Shown one piece after another: positions 19,963-28,586 of a stretch of 54,195 nucleotides of DNA (the stretch's first letter is position 1; each line of letters opens with the position of its first letter). The position numbers and the translations under genes were made by a program. The stretch is from the NCBI RefSeq assembly GCF_002068095.1, contig NZ_LWIG01000001.1, positions 477,012 through 531,206 of the forward strand, read 5' to 3'. Below the pieces are notes generated by a model. The model did not search any database, had not been told where the DNA came from, and worked only from the letters and a program-made list of their open reading frames with translations. The DNA comes from Bradyrhizobium sacchari. GTDB taxonomy: Bacteria; Pseudomonadota; Alphaproteobacteria; Rhizobiales; Xanthobacteraceae.

Positions 19963-20889
19963 TCACTTGCGGACCTTGAGGGCGAACAGCCCCTGCGGCC
20001 GCAGCATCAGAATTCCGACCACGGCGAGCAGCGTCAGCACCTTGGCCATCGAGCCCGACATGAAGAACTCGAGGGTGGATTGCGTCTGCGAGATCGAGAA
20101 GGCCGAGGCGATGGTGCCGAGCAGGCTGGCGGCGCCGCCGAACACGACCACCAGGAAGGTGTCGACAATGTAGAGCTGTCCGGATGTCGGCCCGGTCGAG
20201 CCGATCATGGTGAAGGCGCTGCCGGCGATGCCGGCGATGCCGCAACCGAGGCCGAAGGTGTAGCGATCGACCTTCTCGGTGTTGATGCCGACGGCGCCGG
20301 CCATGACGCGGTTCTGCACCACGGCGCGCACCTGGCGGCCCCAGCGCGATCTGAACATGACATAGGCGACGGCGATGGTGATCAGCGCGGTGAGACCCAT
20401 CACGAAGACACCGTTGATCGGCACTTCGATGCTGTCGGTGACGTGCAGCGAGCCGAGCATCCATTGCGGCAGCTCGACGCCGACCTCACGGGCGCCGAAC
20501 ACCGAGCGATAGGCCTGCTGCAGCATCAGGCTGAGGCCCCAGGTCGCAAGCAGCGTGTCGAGCGGGCGCTTGTAGAGATGCCGTATCAGCGCCCATTCCA
20601 CCAGCATGCCCAGCGCGCCTGACGCGACGAAGGCCAGGATCATCGCGAGGAAGAAGTAGCCGCCGAACAAGCTCGGCATGTAGGTCTGGAACAGATTGGA
20701 GGTCATCCAGGTGACGTAGGCCCCGAGGATCATGAACTCGCCATGGGCCATGTTGATGACGCCCATCTGGCCGAAGATGATCGCAAGACCGAGCGCCATC
20801 AGGACATAGACCGAGAACAGGATCAGTCCTGCAAAGCCCTGCATGACGAAGATGGAGCCAAGGTCACCAAGCGAGTAGTCGCCGAACAT
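19963..20889 (-). CDS. urtB: Urea/short-chain amide ABC transporter permease UrtB
   Basis: A 308-residue LivH-type permease with about eight membrane segments. The conserved LivH motif MGVINMAHGEFMILGAYV is present near residue 45, and GREV-type and RSRWGRQVRAVVQNRVMAGAVGINTEKVD segments mark the cytoplasmic coupling loop. It pairs with UrtC. The start has GGAGGACATCG upstream. It follows urtA by about 130 bases, a gap that contains a strong hairpin, as often seen after a binding-protein gene. Confidence 0.94.
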   Translation of the reverse strand: MFGDYSLGDLGSIFVMQGFAGLILFSVYVLMALGLAIIFGQMGVINMAHGEFMILGAYVTWMTSNLFQTYMPSLFGGYFFLAMILAFVASGALGMLVEWALIRHLYKRPLDTLLATWGLSLMLQQAYRSVFGAREVGVELPQWMLGSLHVTDSIEVPINGVFVMGLTALITIAVAYVMFRSRWGRQVRAVVQNRVMAGAVGINTEKVDRYTFGLGCGIAGIAGSAFTMIGSTGPTSGQLYIVDTFLVVVFGGAASLLGTIASAFSISQTQSTLEFFMSGSMAKVLTLLAVVGILMLRPQGLFALKVRK

Positions 20890-20914
20890 CGATGTCCTCC
20901 GTCGGGGAAAGGGT

Positions 20915-20945
20915 CCCGCGTCGCGATGCAGAGTCGCGACGCGGG
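20915..20945 (-). promoter_or_regulatory. Intercistronic hairpin between urtA and urtB
   Basis: A perfect twelve-base stem (CCCGCGTCGCGA and TCGCGACGCGGG) with a seven-base loop and no clear T run on the - strand. Such structures after binding-protein genes commonly stabilise the upstream mRNA or cause partial termination, giving more binding protein than permease. That role is inferred. Confidence 0.6.
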
Positions 20946-21018
20946 GTCTTGGGCATGGACTTGCGATCCACGCCAGGGAGCGGTTTGCCTTTGGGGAAAG
21001 CGCGAGTGATGTCGCTGC

Positions 21019-22278
21019 TTACTGGTAGCCCTTGGGGAACGGATCCGGCTCGACGAGATCGGCGGTCTCGTAGATGAGCTCAAACTGGCCATCGAGCTTG
21101 GCGCGGCCCACACGGGTCTTCGACCAGAGGTGATGGTTCTCGTGGATGCGCACATAACCTTCCGGCGCACCCTTGAACTCGACGCCGGGCGAGGCCGCCG
21201 CGATCTTGTCCACGTCGAAGGAGCCGGCCTTCTCGACCGTCAACTTCCACAGCCACGGGCCGAGATAGGCTGCCTGGGTAACGTCTCCGATCACCGTCTT
21301 CTCGCCCCACGTCTTCTTGAACGCGGGCACGAAGGTCTTGTTGTTCGCATTGTCGAGCGACTGGAAGTATTTCATGCAGGCATAGGCGCCCGCGATATTC
21401 TCGCCGCCGATGCCGTCGATCTCGTCCTCGGTCACCGAGATCGTCAAGAGCGGCTGCTTGGCGAGGTCTATGCCGGCGGCCTTGAGCTGCTTGTAGAAGG
21501 CGACGTTGGAGCCGCCGACGACGTCGGTAAAGATCACGTCGGGCTTGGTCAGCTTGATCTTATTGATCACCGAGTTGAACTGGGTCGAGCCGAGCGCGTA
21601 GTATTCCTCGCCGACGACCTTGCCCTTCAGCACGTTCTCGACGTGCTTGCGCGCGATCTTGTTCGAGGTGCGCGGCCAGATGTAGTCGGAGCCGATGAAG
21701 AAGAAGGTCTTCGCGCCCTTTTCCTTGGCGATCCAGTTCAGGCCGGCGAGGATCTGCTGGGTCGCCTCCTGGCCGGTGTAGATGACGTTCTTGGACTGCT
21801 CGAGGCCTTCATAGAAGGTCGGATAGTAGAGCATGCCGTTGTACTGCTCCATCACCGGCAGCACCGCCTTGCGCGAGGCCGATGTCCAGCAGCCCATGAT
21901 CGCCGCGACCTTGTCGTTGACCAGCAGCTTCTTTGCCTTTTCCGCAAAGGTCGGCCAGTCGCTGGCGCCGTCTTCCTGGATGAACTTGATCTTGCGGCCG
22001 AGCACGCCGCCCATGGCGTTGATCTGCTCGATGGCGAGCTTCTCGGCTTCGATCGAGCCGGTCTCCGAAATTGCCATGGTGCCGGTGGCCGAGTGCAGGA
22101 TGCCGACCGTGACCTCGGTGTCGGTGACCGCGAGACCCGTGGTATTGACCGCCGAGGTCGCCGGGGCCTGCGCGAAAGATGCCCGCGGCAGCATCGTGAT
22201 GGCCGGCACGGCCGCCATTCCCATCAATAGTTTGCGCCGGAGCGGCGACAACAGGCCCTTGTTGGCTTCGTCTGACAT
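21019..22278 (-). CDS. urtA: Urea/short-chain amide ABC transporter substrate-binding protein UrtA
   Basis: A 419-residue periplasmic binding protein of the UrtA/FmdD/AmiC type. The N-terminus has a twin-arginine-like signal (PLRRKLLMG, hydrophobic region, then SFAQA). The mature part shows the UrtA landmarks TVGILHSATGTMAISE, EDGASDWPTFAEKAKKL, CWTSASRKAVLPV and NGMLYYPTFYEGLEQSKN. I chose ATG at 22278; the frame stays open to 23100 but that region is the start of the opposite kinase gene. It is the first gene of the amide/urea operon. With formamidase and amidase downstream, the ligand could be formamide or acetamide as well as urea. Confidence 0.94.
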   Translation of the reverse strand: MSDEANKGLLSPLRRKLLMGMAAVPAITMLPRASFAQAPATSAVNTTGLAVTDTEVTVGILHSATGTMAISETGSIEAEKLAIEQINAMGGVLGRKIKFIQEDGASDWPTFAEKAKKLLVNDKVAAIMGCWTSASRKAVLPVMEQYNGMLYYPTFYEGLEQSKNVIYTGQEATQQILAGLNWIAKEKGAKTFFFIGSDYIWPRTSNKIARKHVENVLKGKVVGEEYYALGSTQFNSVINKIKLTKPDVIFTDVVGGSNVAFYKQLKAAGIDLAKQPLLTISVTEDEIDGIGGENIAGAYACMKYFQSLDNANNKTFVPAFKKTWGEKTVIGDVTQAAYLGPWLWKLTVEKAGSFDVDKIAAASPGVEFKGAPEGYVRIHENHHLWSKTRVGRAKLDGQFELIYETADLVEPDPFPKGYQ

Positions 22279-22350
22279 GAGCACCCCACTTTTTGTTCGA
22301 GGACACGCGATTGGTGCCGTGAGGATGGCTCGAATTTGTGCAGCGCAAGC

Positions 22351-22368
22351 ATACGCAAGATCGCGTAT
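22351..22368. promoter_or_regulatory. Dyad symmetry in the urtA/kinase divergent promoter region, candidate operator
   Basis: The inverted repeat ATACGC-aagatc-GCGTAT lies near the middle of the 171-base gap between the divergent urtA and sensor-kinase genes. It is flanked by GTGCA on the left and TGCAC on the right and by repeated GCAAG. It is placed about 66 bases upstream of the predicted sigma-54 start of the kinase gene. It could bind the LuxR-type response regulator or NtrC; this is inference. Confidence 0.45.
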
Positions 22369-22398
22369 ACTGCACCGCAAAATACCGACGTAGGCTTT

Positions 22399-22414
22399 TG
22401 GTACGGGATTTGCG
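22399..22414 (+). promoter_or_regulatory. Sigma-54 promoter match in front of the sensor-kinase gene
   Basis: TGGTACG-ggat-TTGCG matches the -24/-12 consensus (TGGCACG-N4-TTGCW) at all but two positions, with the required ten bases between the GG and GC doublets. Transcription would start near 22425, about 25 bases before the GTG start codon. Sigma-54 control fits a nitrogen-scavenging role. Confidence 0.6.
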
Positions 22415-22449
22415 AGGGCTCTGGGTCGGTATCGGGAGTGGGGTAAAGA

Positions 22450-25400
22450 GTGGCAGGGCGGCAGCGAATAGACCGCGTCAGGCGCCAGTACAACCAATGG
22501 GTTGCCAACCAGACGCTGGAAGACTACGCGCTGCGGTTCACCGCCAAGAGCGCGCGGCGCTGGTCCGCCGCCCGCGTCGCCAACACCGCGATCGGCGCGA
22601 TCTCTTTCCTGGTGCTCGAGGCGATCGGCGGCACCATCACCCTCAACTACGGCGTCACCAATGCCGCCGCCGCGATCCTCGTCGTCTCGGCCATCATCTT
22701 CTGCTGCGGCGTGCCGATTGCCTATTATGCCGCCAAATGCGGCATCGATATCGACCTCCTGACCCGCGGTGCCGGCTTCGGCTATATCGGCTCGACCGTG
22801 ACGTCGCTGATCTACGCCTCCTTCACCTTCATCTTCTTCGCGGTCGAGGCCGTGATCCTGGCGACCGCGCTGGAGATGTGCTTGGGGATTCCACGCCCGA
22901 TCGGCTACCTCATCAGCGCGGTGGCGATCATCCCGCTCGTGACCTACGGCATCACGCTGATCAGCCGCTTCCAGCTCTGGACGCAGCCGGTCTGGGTCGT
23001 CCTGCACATCCTGCCTTTTGTCGCGATCGCCTGGGCCAACCCCCACTCCTTCACGGAATGGCGCAAATTCTCCGGCGAGCATGGCGACCTCAGCGGACAT
23101 TTCGATCTGTTGCTGTTCGGCGTCGCGTCCTCCGTGGTGTTCTCGCTGGTGGCGCAGATCGGCGAGCAGGTCGACTTCCTCAGGTTTCTGCCGCGCGATC
23201 GCCGCGCATCCAAGGCATCATGGTGGATCGCGCTGATGAGCGCGGGACCGGGCTGGATCGTGCTCGGCGCGCTGAAGCTCCTGGCGGGCTCATTCCTGGC
23301 CTTCTTTGCGCTCAGCCACGGCGTGCCGCCCGAGGAGGCCGCCGAGCCCGCTCATATGTATCTCGTGGCGTTTCGATATGTGCTGTCCGAGCCGGACCTC
23401 GCGCTGGCCTTGACCGGCATCTTCGTGGTGCTGTCGCAGATCAAGATCAACGTCACCAACGCCTATGCCGGCTCGATCGCATGGTCGAATTTCTTCTCGC
23501 GCTTGACGCATAGCCATCCCGGCCGCGTGGTCTGGCTGGTATTCAACGTGACGGTGGCGCTGCTCTTGATGGAGATCGGCGTCTACAAGGCGCTGGAGCA
23601 GACGCTGGCGCTCTACTCCAACGTCGCCATCGCCTGGGTCGGCGCGCTGGTGTCCGATCTCGTGGTCAACAAGCCGCTCGGCCTGCGTCCGCCGCAGATG
23701 GAGTTCAAGCGCGCGCATCTCTACGACATCAACCCGGTCGGCGTCGGCGCCATGACGCTCGCGATCATCGTCTCGATCGCGGCGTTCTACGGCCTGTTCG
23801 GCCCGACCATGAAGGCGCTCGCCGCCTTCGTCGCGCTGACGGTCGCTTTCGTCACGGCGCCGGTGATCGCCTGGCTGACGGACGGAAAGTTCTACATCGC
23901 ACGCAAGCCAAAGCGGAGCTGGGCCAATATCGAATCGATCCAATGCTGTATCTGCGAGCACAGCTTTGAGCCGGAGGACACCACCTCCTGCCCCGCCTAT
24001 GCCGGCCCCATCTGCTCACTGTGCTGCTCCCTCGACGCCCGCTGCCATGATCTCTGCAAGCCGCACGGACGCGCGCAGGTCCAGTTCTCCGAGGCACTCG
24101 GCAAGATCCTGCCGCAACCGATCTACGCGCGGATCAACTCGCAGTTCGGCCATTACGTCGGCGTGTTCGTGGTCTCCGCGGGCCTCGTCGCGCTGGTGCT
24201 CGGACTGATCTACCTGCAGACCTCGGCGAGCGTGCATGGCGAGAATCTGCTCGTCTCGAACGTGCTGTGGAAGGTGTTCTTCTCGCTCAGCATCATCATC
24301 GGCGTGGTGGCCTGGCTGTTCGTGCTGGCGCAGCAGAGCCGCCGCGCGGCCGAAGCGGAAACGCGGCGGCAGACCGCGCTGCTGATCCAGGAGATCGACG
24401 CGCACAAGCGCACCGACGCCGAGCTCCAGCGCGCCAAGGAGGTCGCCGAATCCGCCAACCTCGCCAAGAGCCGCTACGTCGTAGGCCTCAGCCACGAGCT
24501 GCGCTCGCCGCTCAACGCGATCAGCGGCTACGCCCAGCTGCTCGAGCAGGACTCAACGCTCAGCACCAAGCCGCGCGACCAGGTCCGGGTCGTCCGCCGC
24601 AGTGCCGACCACCTCTCCGGCCTGATCGACGGCATCCTGGACATCTCCAAGATCGAGGCTGGGCGGCTGTATCTCTCGCGCGACGAGGTGCGGCTCAGCG
24701 AGTTCCTGGACCAGCTCGTCGGCATGTTCCGCCTCCAGGCCGCCGCCAAGGGCATCGACTTCGTGTTCAGGCGGCCGGCGCATCTGCCGGCCGTGGTCTA
24801 TGCCGACGAGAAGCGGCTGCGCCAGGTGTTGATCAATTTGCTCTCCAACGCCATAAAATTCACCCAGACCGGCAGCGTGCAGTTCGTCGTGCACTACCGC
24901 AGCCCCGTTGCCGAGTTCGAGGTGATCGACACCGGGCCCGGCATCCAGGGCGACGATCTCGAGCGCATCTTTGCGCCGTTCGAACGCGGCGCGCTCGGTG
25001 TCGCGCAGCCGCAGACCGGAACTGGGCTCGGGCTGACGATCAGCCGGCTTCTCGCCGGCGTCATGGGCGGCGACATCAAGGTCATGAGCACGGTCGGCAC
25101 CGGCTCAACGTTCAAGGTCAAGATCCTGCTGTCGGAGGTCACCAATCCGCAGCGCATCGCGCCGGTGGAGGCCGCGGTCTCCGGCTATCACGGCGCGCGC
25201 AAGACCATCCTGATCACCGACGACGACCCCGTGCATCGCGACCTCCTGCGCGAGGTGCTGACACCGCTCGGCTTCATCCTGCTCAGCGCGCCCGACGGCG
25301 CCGGATGCCTGGCATTGGCGCAACATTGCCGCCCCGATCTATTCCTGCTCGACATCTCCATGCCGGCCATGGATGGCTGGGCCGTCGCAGAAGCCTTGCG

Positions 25401-25821
25401 CTCCAGCGGCCATCACCAGGCGCGGATCCTGATGGTGTCGGCGAGCGCGCTGGAGGCTCATGGCACGCCGTTGGCGCAGCCGTTCCATGACGGCTATCTG
25501 ATGAAGCCGATCGACATTCCGCGGCTGCTGGAGATGATCCGCCAGCTCCTCAAGATCGAATGGCAGTACGGCGCTGACGAGATCGCGGTGCCGTTCTGGC
25601 GGCCGGAGAGCGGATCGAAGCCGCCGGTGCGGCACATCGAGGCGTTGATCGGGCTCGGCCAGATCGGCTACGTCAAGGGCATCCAGCTCAAGCTGGACGA
25701 GATCGGCAGCGAACATCCGGAGCATGCCGATTTCGTCGCGCAGATGCGGTCGCTGGTCGATCGCTTCGATCTCGACCAGTACATGGCCACATTGAAGACG
25801 TTGCATGCTTATGAGCATTGA
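22450..25821 (+). CDS. NCS1-type permease domain fused to hybrid sensor histidine kinase/receiver
   Basis: A 1123-residue membrane sensor starting with GTG at 22450. Residues about 20-480 resemble a nucleobase:cation symporter-1 permease (cytosine, uracil, allantoin or hydantoin family) with about twelve membrane segments. A cysteine-rich segment follows at 499-536 (nine Cys in 38 residues), then two more membrane helices (about 567-588 and 604-627), a coiled-coil linker, and the kinase: phospho-accepting His682 in GLSHELRSP, N box LINLLSNAIKF, DTGPGI and GTGLGLTIS. A receiver with Asp968 (LLDISMPAMDG) and Lys in YLMKPID follows, then about 100 residues I do not recognise. It overlaps the response-regulator gene and diverges from urtA, so it probably senses an amide, urea or related compound. 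Confidence 0.9.
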   Translation: MAGRQRIDRVRRQYNQWVANQTLEDYALRFTAKSARRWSAARVANTAIGAISFLVLEAIGGTITLNYGVTNAAAAILVVSAIIFCCGVPIAYYAAKCGIDIDLLTRGAGFGYIGSTVTSLIYASFTFIFFAVEAVILATALEMCLGIPRPIGYLISAVAIIPLVTYGITLISRFQLWTQPVWVVLHILPFVAIAWANPHSFTEWRKFSGEHGDLSGHFDLLLFGVASSVVFSLVAQIGEQVDFLRFLPRDRRASKASWWIALMSAGPGWIVLGALKLLAGSFLAFFALSHGVPPEEAAEPAHMYLVAFRYVLSEPDLALALTGIFVVLSQIKINVTNAYAGSIAWSNFFSRLTHSHPGRVVWLVFNVTVALLLMEIGVYKALEQTLALYSNVAIAWVGALVSDLVVNKPLGLRPPQMEFKRAHLYDINPVGVGAMTLAIIVSIAAFYGLFGPTMKALAAFVALTVAFVTAPVIAWLTDGKFYIARKPKRSWANIESIQCCICEHSFEPEDTTSCPAYAGPICSLCCSLDARCHDLCKPHGRAQVQFSEALGKILPQPIYARINSQFGHYVGVFVVSAGLVALVLGLIYLQTSASVHGENLLVSNVLWKVFFSLSIIIGVVAWLFVLAQQSRRAAEAETRRQTALLIQEIDAHKRTDAELQRAKEVAESANLAKSRYVVGLSHELRSPLNAISGYAQLLEQDSTLSTKPRDQVRVVRRSADHLSGLIDGILDISKIEAGRLYLSRDEVRLSEFLDQLVGMFRLQAAAKGIDFVFRRPAHLPAVVYADEKRLRQVLINLLSNAIKFTQTGSVQFVVHYRSPVAEFEVIDTGPGIQGDDLERIFAPFERGALGVAQPQTGTGLGLTISRLLAGVMGGDIKVMSTVGTGSTFKVKILLSEVTNPQRIAPVEAAVSGYHGARKTILITDDDPVHRDLLREVLTPLGFILLSAPDGAGCLALAQHCRPDLFLLDISMPAMDGWAVAEALRSSGHHQARILMVSASALEAHGTPLAQPFHDGYLMKPIDIPRLLEMIRQLLKIEWQYGADEIAVPFWRPESGSKPPVRHIEALIGLGQIGYVKGIQLKLDEIGSEHPEHADFVAQMRSLVDRFDLDQYMATLKTLHAYEH

Positions 25822-26731
25822 ACCAAAGAAGCGCGACGTGGCGCTCGTTGTCGATGACTCGCCCGAAACGCTGCGGCTGCTCACCGATGCGCTGGACGGC
25901 GCCGGCATGACTGTGATGGTGGCACTCGACGGTGCGAGCGCGATGCGCATCGTCGACCAGATTACCCCTGACATCGTGCTGCTGGATGCCGTGATGCCCG
26001 GCATGGACGGGTTCGAGACCTGTCGCCGGCTCAAGCGCGATGCGGGCCTTGCCAATGTGCCCGTGATCTTCATGACGGGGCTTGCCGAAACCGAGCACAT
26101 CGTACGCGGGCTGGACGCCGGTGGCGTCGACTACGTGACCAAGCCGATCGTGATCGAAGAGATGCTGGCGCGCATCCGCGTCCATCTCGGCAATGCAAGG
26201 CTGACGCAGAGCGCGCGTGCCGCGCTCGACGTCTCCGGCCGCTTCCTGTTCGCGGTCGACCGCCAGGGCCATTTGCTCTGGGCGACGCCGCAGGCACAGA
26301 AGCTGCTGGCCGATCACCATGGCACGCAGGCCGACGACTTCGTCCTGCCGCCGTCGCTGCTGCAATGGCTGGAGCAGGCAAAGGGCAAAGGCAGCTCGAA
26401 GTCGCAAGCCGCATCCCTGCCCGACAATCCGCAGCTCCGCTTCTACTACATGGGCGAGACCGCGCCGAACGAATTCCTGCTGCGGCTGTCCAAGGAAGCC
26501 GGCACCGCGCTGCCGCCGGAGTTCACCAGCGAGCTCGGCCTCACCACGCGCGAAGGCGAGGTGCTCGCCTGGCTCAGCAAGGGCAAGACCAACCGCGACA
26601 TCGCGCAGATACTCGGATTAAGCCCGCGCACGGTCGACAAGCACCTTGAGCAGATCTACGCCAAGCTCGGCGTGGAAAACCGGACGGCTGCGGCGGCCAT
26701 TGCGGCGAATGCGACGCGGCGGAATTCGTAA
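25811..26731 (+). CDS. Response regulator with LuxR-type DNA-binding domain
   Basis: A 306-residue regulator. The N-terminal receiver has the acidic pair in VVDDS, the phosphorylation site Asp59 (VLLDAVMPGMDG), Thr in FMTG and Lys in YVTKPI. A middle region of about 100 residues (FLFAVDRQGHLLWATPQAQKLL) looks PAS-like. The C-terminal LuxR/GerE helix-turn-helix is clear (LTTREGEVLAWLSKGKTNRDIA and LSPRTVDKHLEQIYAKLGV). Two ATG codons (25805, 25811) overlap the end of the kinase gene by 17 or 11 bases, showing translational coupling. It is the natural phosphorylation partner of the kinase and probably controls the divergent urt-fmd-ami operon. Confidence 0.92.
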   Translation: MSIEPKKRDVALVVDDSPETLRLLTDALDGAGMTVMVALDGASAMRIVDQITPDIVLLDAVMPGMDGFETCRRLKRDAGLANVPVIFMTGLAETEHIVRGLDAGGVDYVTKPIVIEEMLARIRVHLGNARLTQSARAALDVSGRFLFAVDRQGHLLWATPQAQKLLADHHGTQADDFVLPPSLLQWLEQAKGKGSSKSQAASLPDNPQLRFYYMGETAPNEFLLRLSKEAGTALPPEFTSELGLTTREGEVLAWLSKGKTNRDIAQILGLSPRTVDKHLEQIYAKLGVENRTAAAAIAANATRRNS

Positions 26732-26775
26732 CTTACTCTGCTGATGAGTTGGTACACCGTCGCTCAGCCAACGAT

Positions 26776-26916
26776 GTCGTCCCGGACAAGCGAAGCGCCG
26801 ATCTGGGACCCATAATCACAGGGAGATGTTTGGCGAAGACTCGGCGTGACCCGCTCACCCGACAACCACTGCCTGGGAGTATGGGTCCGGGCTCGCTCCG
26901 CGCCCCGGCACGACAG
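26776..26916. repeat. Palindromic intergenic repeat, family C
   Basis: The outer arms GTCGTCCCGGACAAGCGAAG and CGCTCCGCGCCCCGGCACGA plus C are partly complementary, with GGGACCCATAATCAC and GGGAGTATGGGTCC as an inner pair. It lies between convergent genes (the response regulator and the monooxygenase). No coding capacity is evident. Confidence 0.65.
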
Positions 26917-26959
26917 TTGAGTGTATCGCTATACTTCCCGTCCCTTACATCGACGCCCC

Positions 26960-28462
26960 TCACCCGTAAACAAACGCCGTGTCGTCCAGATCCGTCTTCG
27001 GGATCTCGTCCTTCTCGGTCCAGTAATCCTGGCTGTGCTGCCATTCCGGCTTGTCGCCGCGCTTGGGCAGCAGGTTCATGTTGCGCATGATGTAGCCGGG
27101 GTTGAAGTTTTCAGGATCGATCCAGGGCAGGATCGGCATGTTGTGGTCTTCTGGCCGCAGTTTGACCTCGACCTTCTTCTTGCCCTTCGCCTTCATGTGG
27201 CCGAGCAGACGGCAGACGAAATCGGCGACGAGATCGACGCGCAAGGTCCAGCTGGCGCGGAAATAGCCGAACACCCAGACCATGTTCGGCACGCCCGTGA
27301 ACATCATGCCGCGATAGGTGACGGTGTCGCCGAAGGCGAGCGGCTTGCCGTCGATCTCGAAAGCGATGTCGCCGAGCGCGGAGAGATTGAAACCGGTCGC
27401 GGTGACGATGACATCGGCCTCCAGCAGCTTGCCCGATTTGAGCTGGATGCCGTTCTCGACGAAGCACTCAATCTCGTCGGTGACGACCGACGCCTTGCCA
27501 CTGGCGATGCCCTTGAACAGATCGGCATCCGGCACGAAGGCGATGCGCTGCCGCCACGGACGATAGGACGGCGTGAAATGCGTCTCGACATCGTAGTCCG
27601 GGCCGAGCACCGCGCTGATCTGGCCGATCAGCTCCTTCTTCACCTGCTCGGGCTTGGCGAGACAGAGCTTCGTAAACGCATCCTGCTCGAACAGGATCTT
27701 GCGCCGGACGATCTCGTGGATCCATTCCTCGTCGACCTGAAGCCGGCGCAGCTCCTCGGCGATCTCGATGGCGTTGCGACCGAGACGGAAATAGGTCGGC
27801 GAACGCTGCAGCATGGTGACGTGCGCGCAACTGCCGGCGATATTCGGCACCAGCGTCGCCGCGGTCGCACCCGAGCCGATCACGACGACCTTCTTAGCCG
27901 TGAGATCGATATCATCCGGCCAGGTCTGCGGATGGACGATGCGGCCCTTGAAGCGATCCATGCCCTTCCATTCCGGCGTATAACCTTCCGAATGGCGGTA
28001 ATAACCCTGGCACATCCAGAGGAAGTTTGCGGTAAAGGTCTTTGCTTCACCGGTATCGGTGGTCGTGGCCTCGATGGTCCAGAGATTCCGTTCGCTCGAC
28101 CAGTTCGCGGAATTGATCTTGTGCTTGTAGCGGATGTGGCGGGCGATATCGTTGTCGTCGATCACCTCTTTCATGTAGGAGAGGATCTCCTCAGCGGTCG
28201 CGATGGGCGGGCCGACCCAGGGCTTGAAGCTGTAGCCGAAGGTGTGGAGATCGCTGTCCGAGCGGATGCCGGGATAGCGATGCGTGCTCCAGGTGCCGCC
28301 GAACGTCGCCTGCGTTTCCAGGATGACATAGCTCGTACCCGGCAGCTGCTTTTCGATGTGATAGGCACTGCCGACACCGGAGATGCCGGCGCCGACGATC
28401 AGCACGTCGAAATGTTCCGAGGCCTGCTTGGTGGAGGCGTGACTGCGAACAGCGACATTCAT
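26960..28462 (-). CDS. Flavin-containing monooxygenase, Baeyer-Villiger type
   Basis: A 500-residue FAD/NADPH monooxygenase. The first dinucleotide-binding motif is VGAGISGVGSAYH (FAD) and the second GSGATAATL (NADPH). Between them, FKGRIVHPQTWPDD fits the Baeyer-Villiger fingerprint FxGxxxHxxxWP. These enzymes insert oxygen into ketones or oxidise N/S centres. The frame is open to 28543, but ATG at 28462 (MNVAVRSHAS) begins shortly before the conserved fold and is preferred. The gene stands alone between repeats and the protease gene. The substrate is unknown. Confidence 0.9.
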   Translation of the reverse strand: MNVAVRSHASTKQASEHFDVLIVGAGISGVGSAYHIEKQLPGTSYVILETQATFGGTWSTHRYPGIRSDSDLHTFGYSFKPWVGPPIATAEEILSYMKEVIDDNDIARHIRYKHKINSANWSSERNLWTIEATTTDTGEAKTFTANFLWMCQGYYRHSEGYTPEWKGMDRFKGRIVHPQTWPDDIDLTAKKVVVIGSGATAATLVPNIAGSCAHVTMLQRSPTYFRLGRNAIEIAEELRRLQVDEEWIHEIVRRKILFEQDAFTKLCLAKPEQVKKELIGQISAVLGPDYDVETHFTPSYRPWRQRIAFVPDADLFKGIASGKASVVTDEIECFVENGIQLKSGKLLEADVIVTATGFNLSALGDIAFEIDGKPLAFGDTVTYRGMMFTGVPNMVWVFGYFRASWTLRVDLVADFVCRLLGHMKAKGKKKVEVKLRPEDHNMPILPWIDPENFNPGYIMRNMNLLPKRGDKPEWQHSQDYWTEKDEIPKTDLDDTAFVYG

Positions 28463-28586
28463 TGTTGCTTCTATGCCTTGCTTGTTTTTGTGGCCGCCCT
28501 TGACCGGACGACGCGTTTCCTCCGCGACGGGCACGTCGCCCATCGCGCTTCCGTATTAAAATGACATAGTTCAATTCGCGATCAAA

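Noticed and set aside
22363..22377. A sigma-54 promoter for urtA on the - strand
   Set aside because: Only the GG and GC doublets fit (CGGTGC, then ACGC in place of TTGC); the flanking consensus bases do not match, unlike the site for the kinase gene.
22279..23100. A long N-terminal extension of UrtA
   Set aside because: The extension overlaps the start of the permease-kinase gene, lacks family similarity, and the signal peptide begins right after ATG at 22278.
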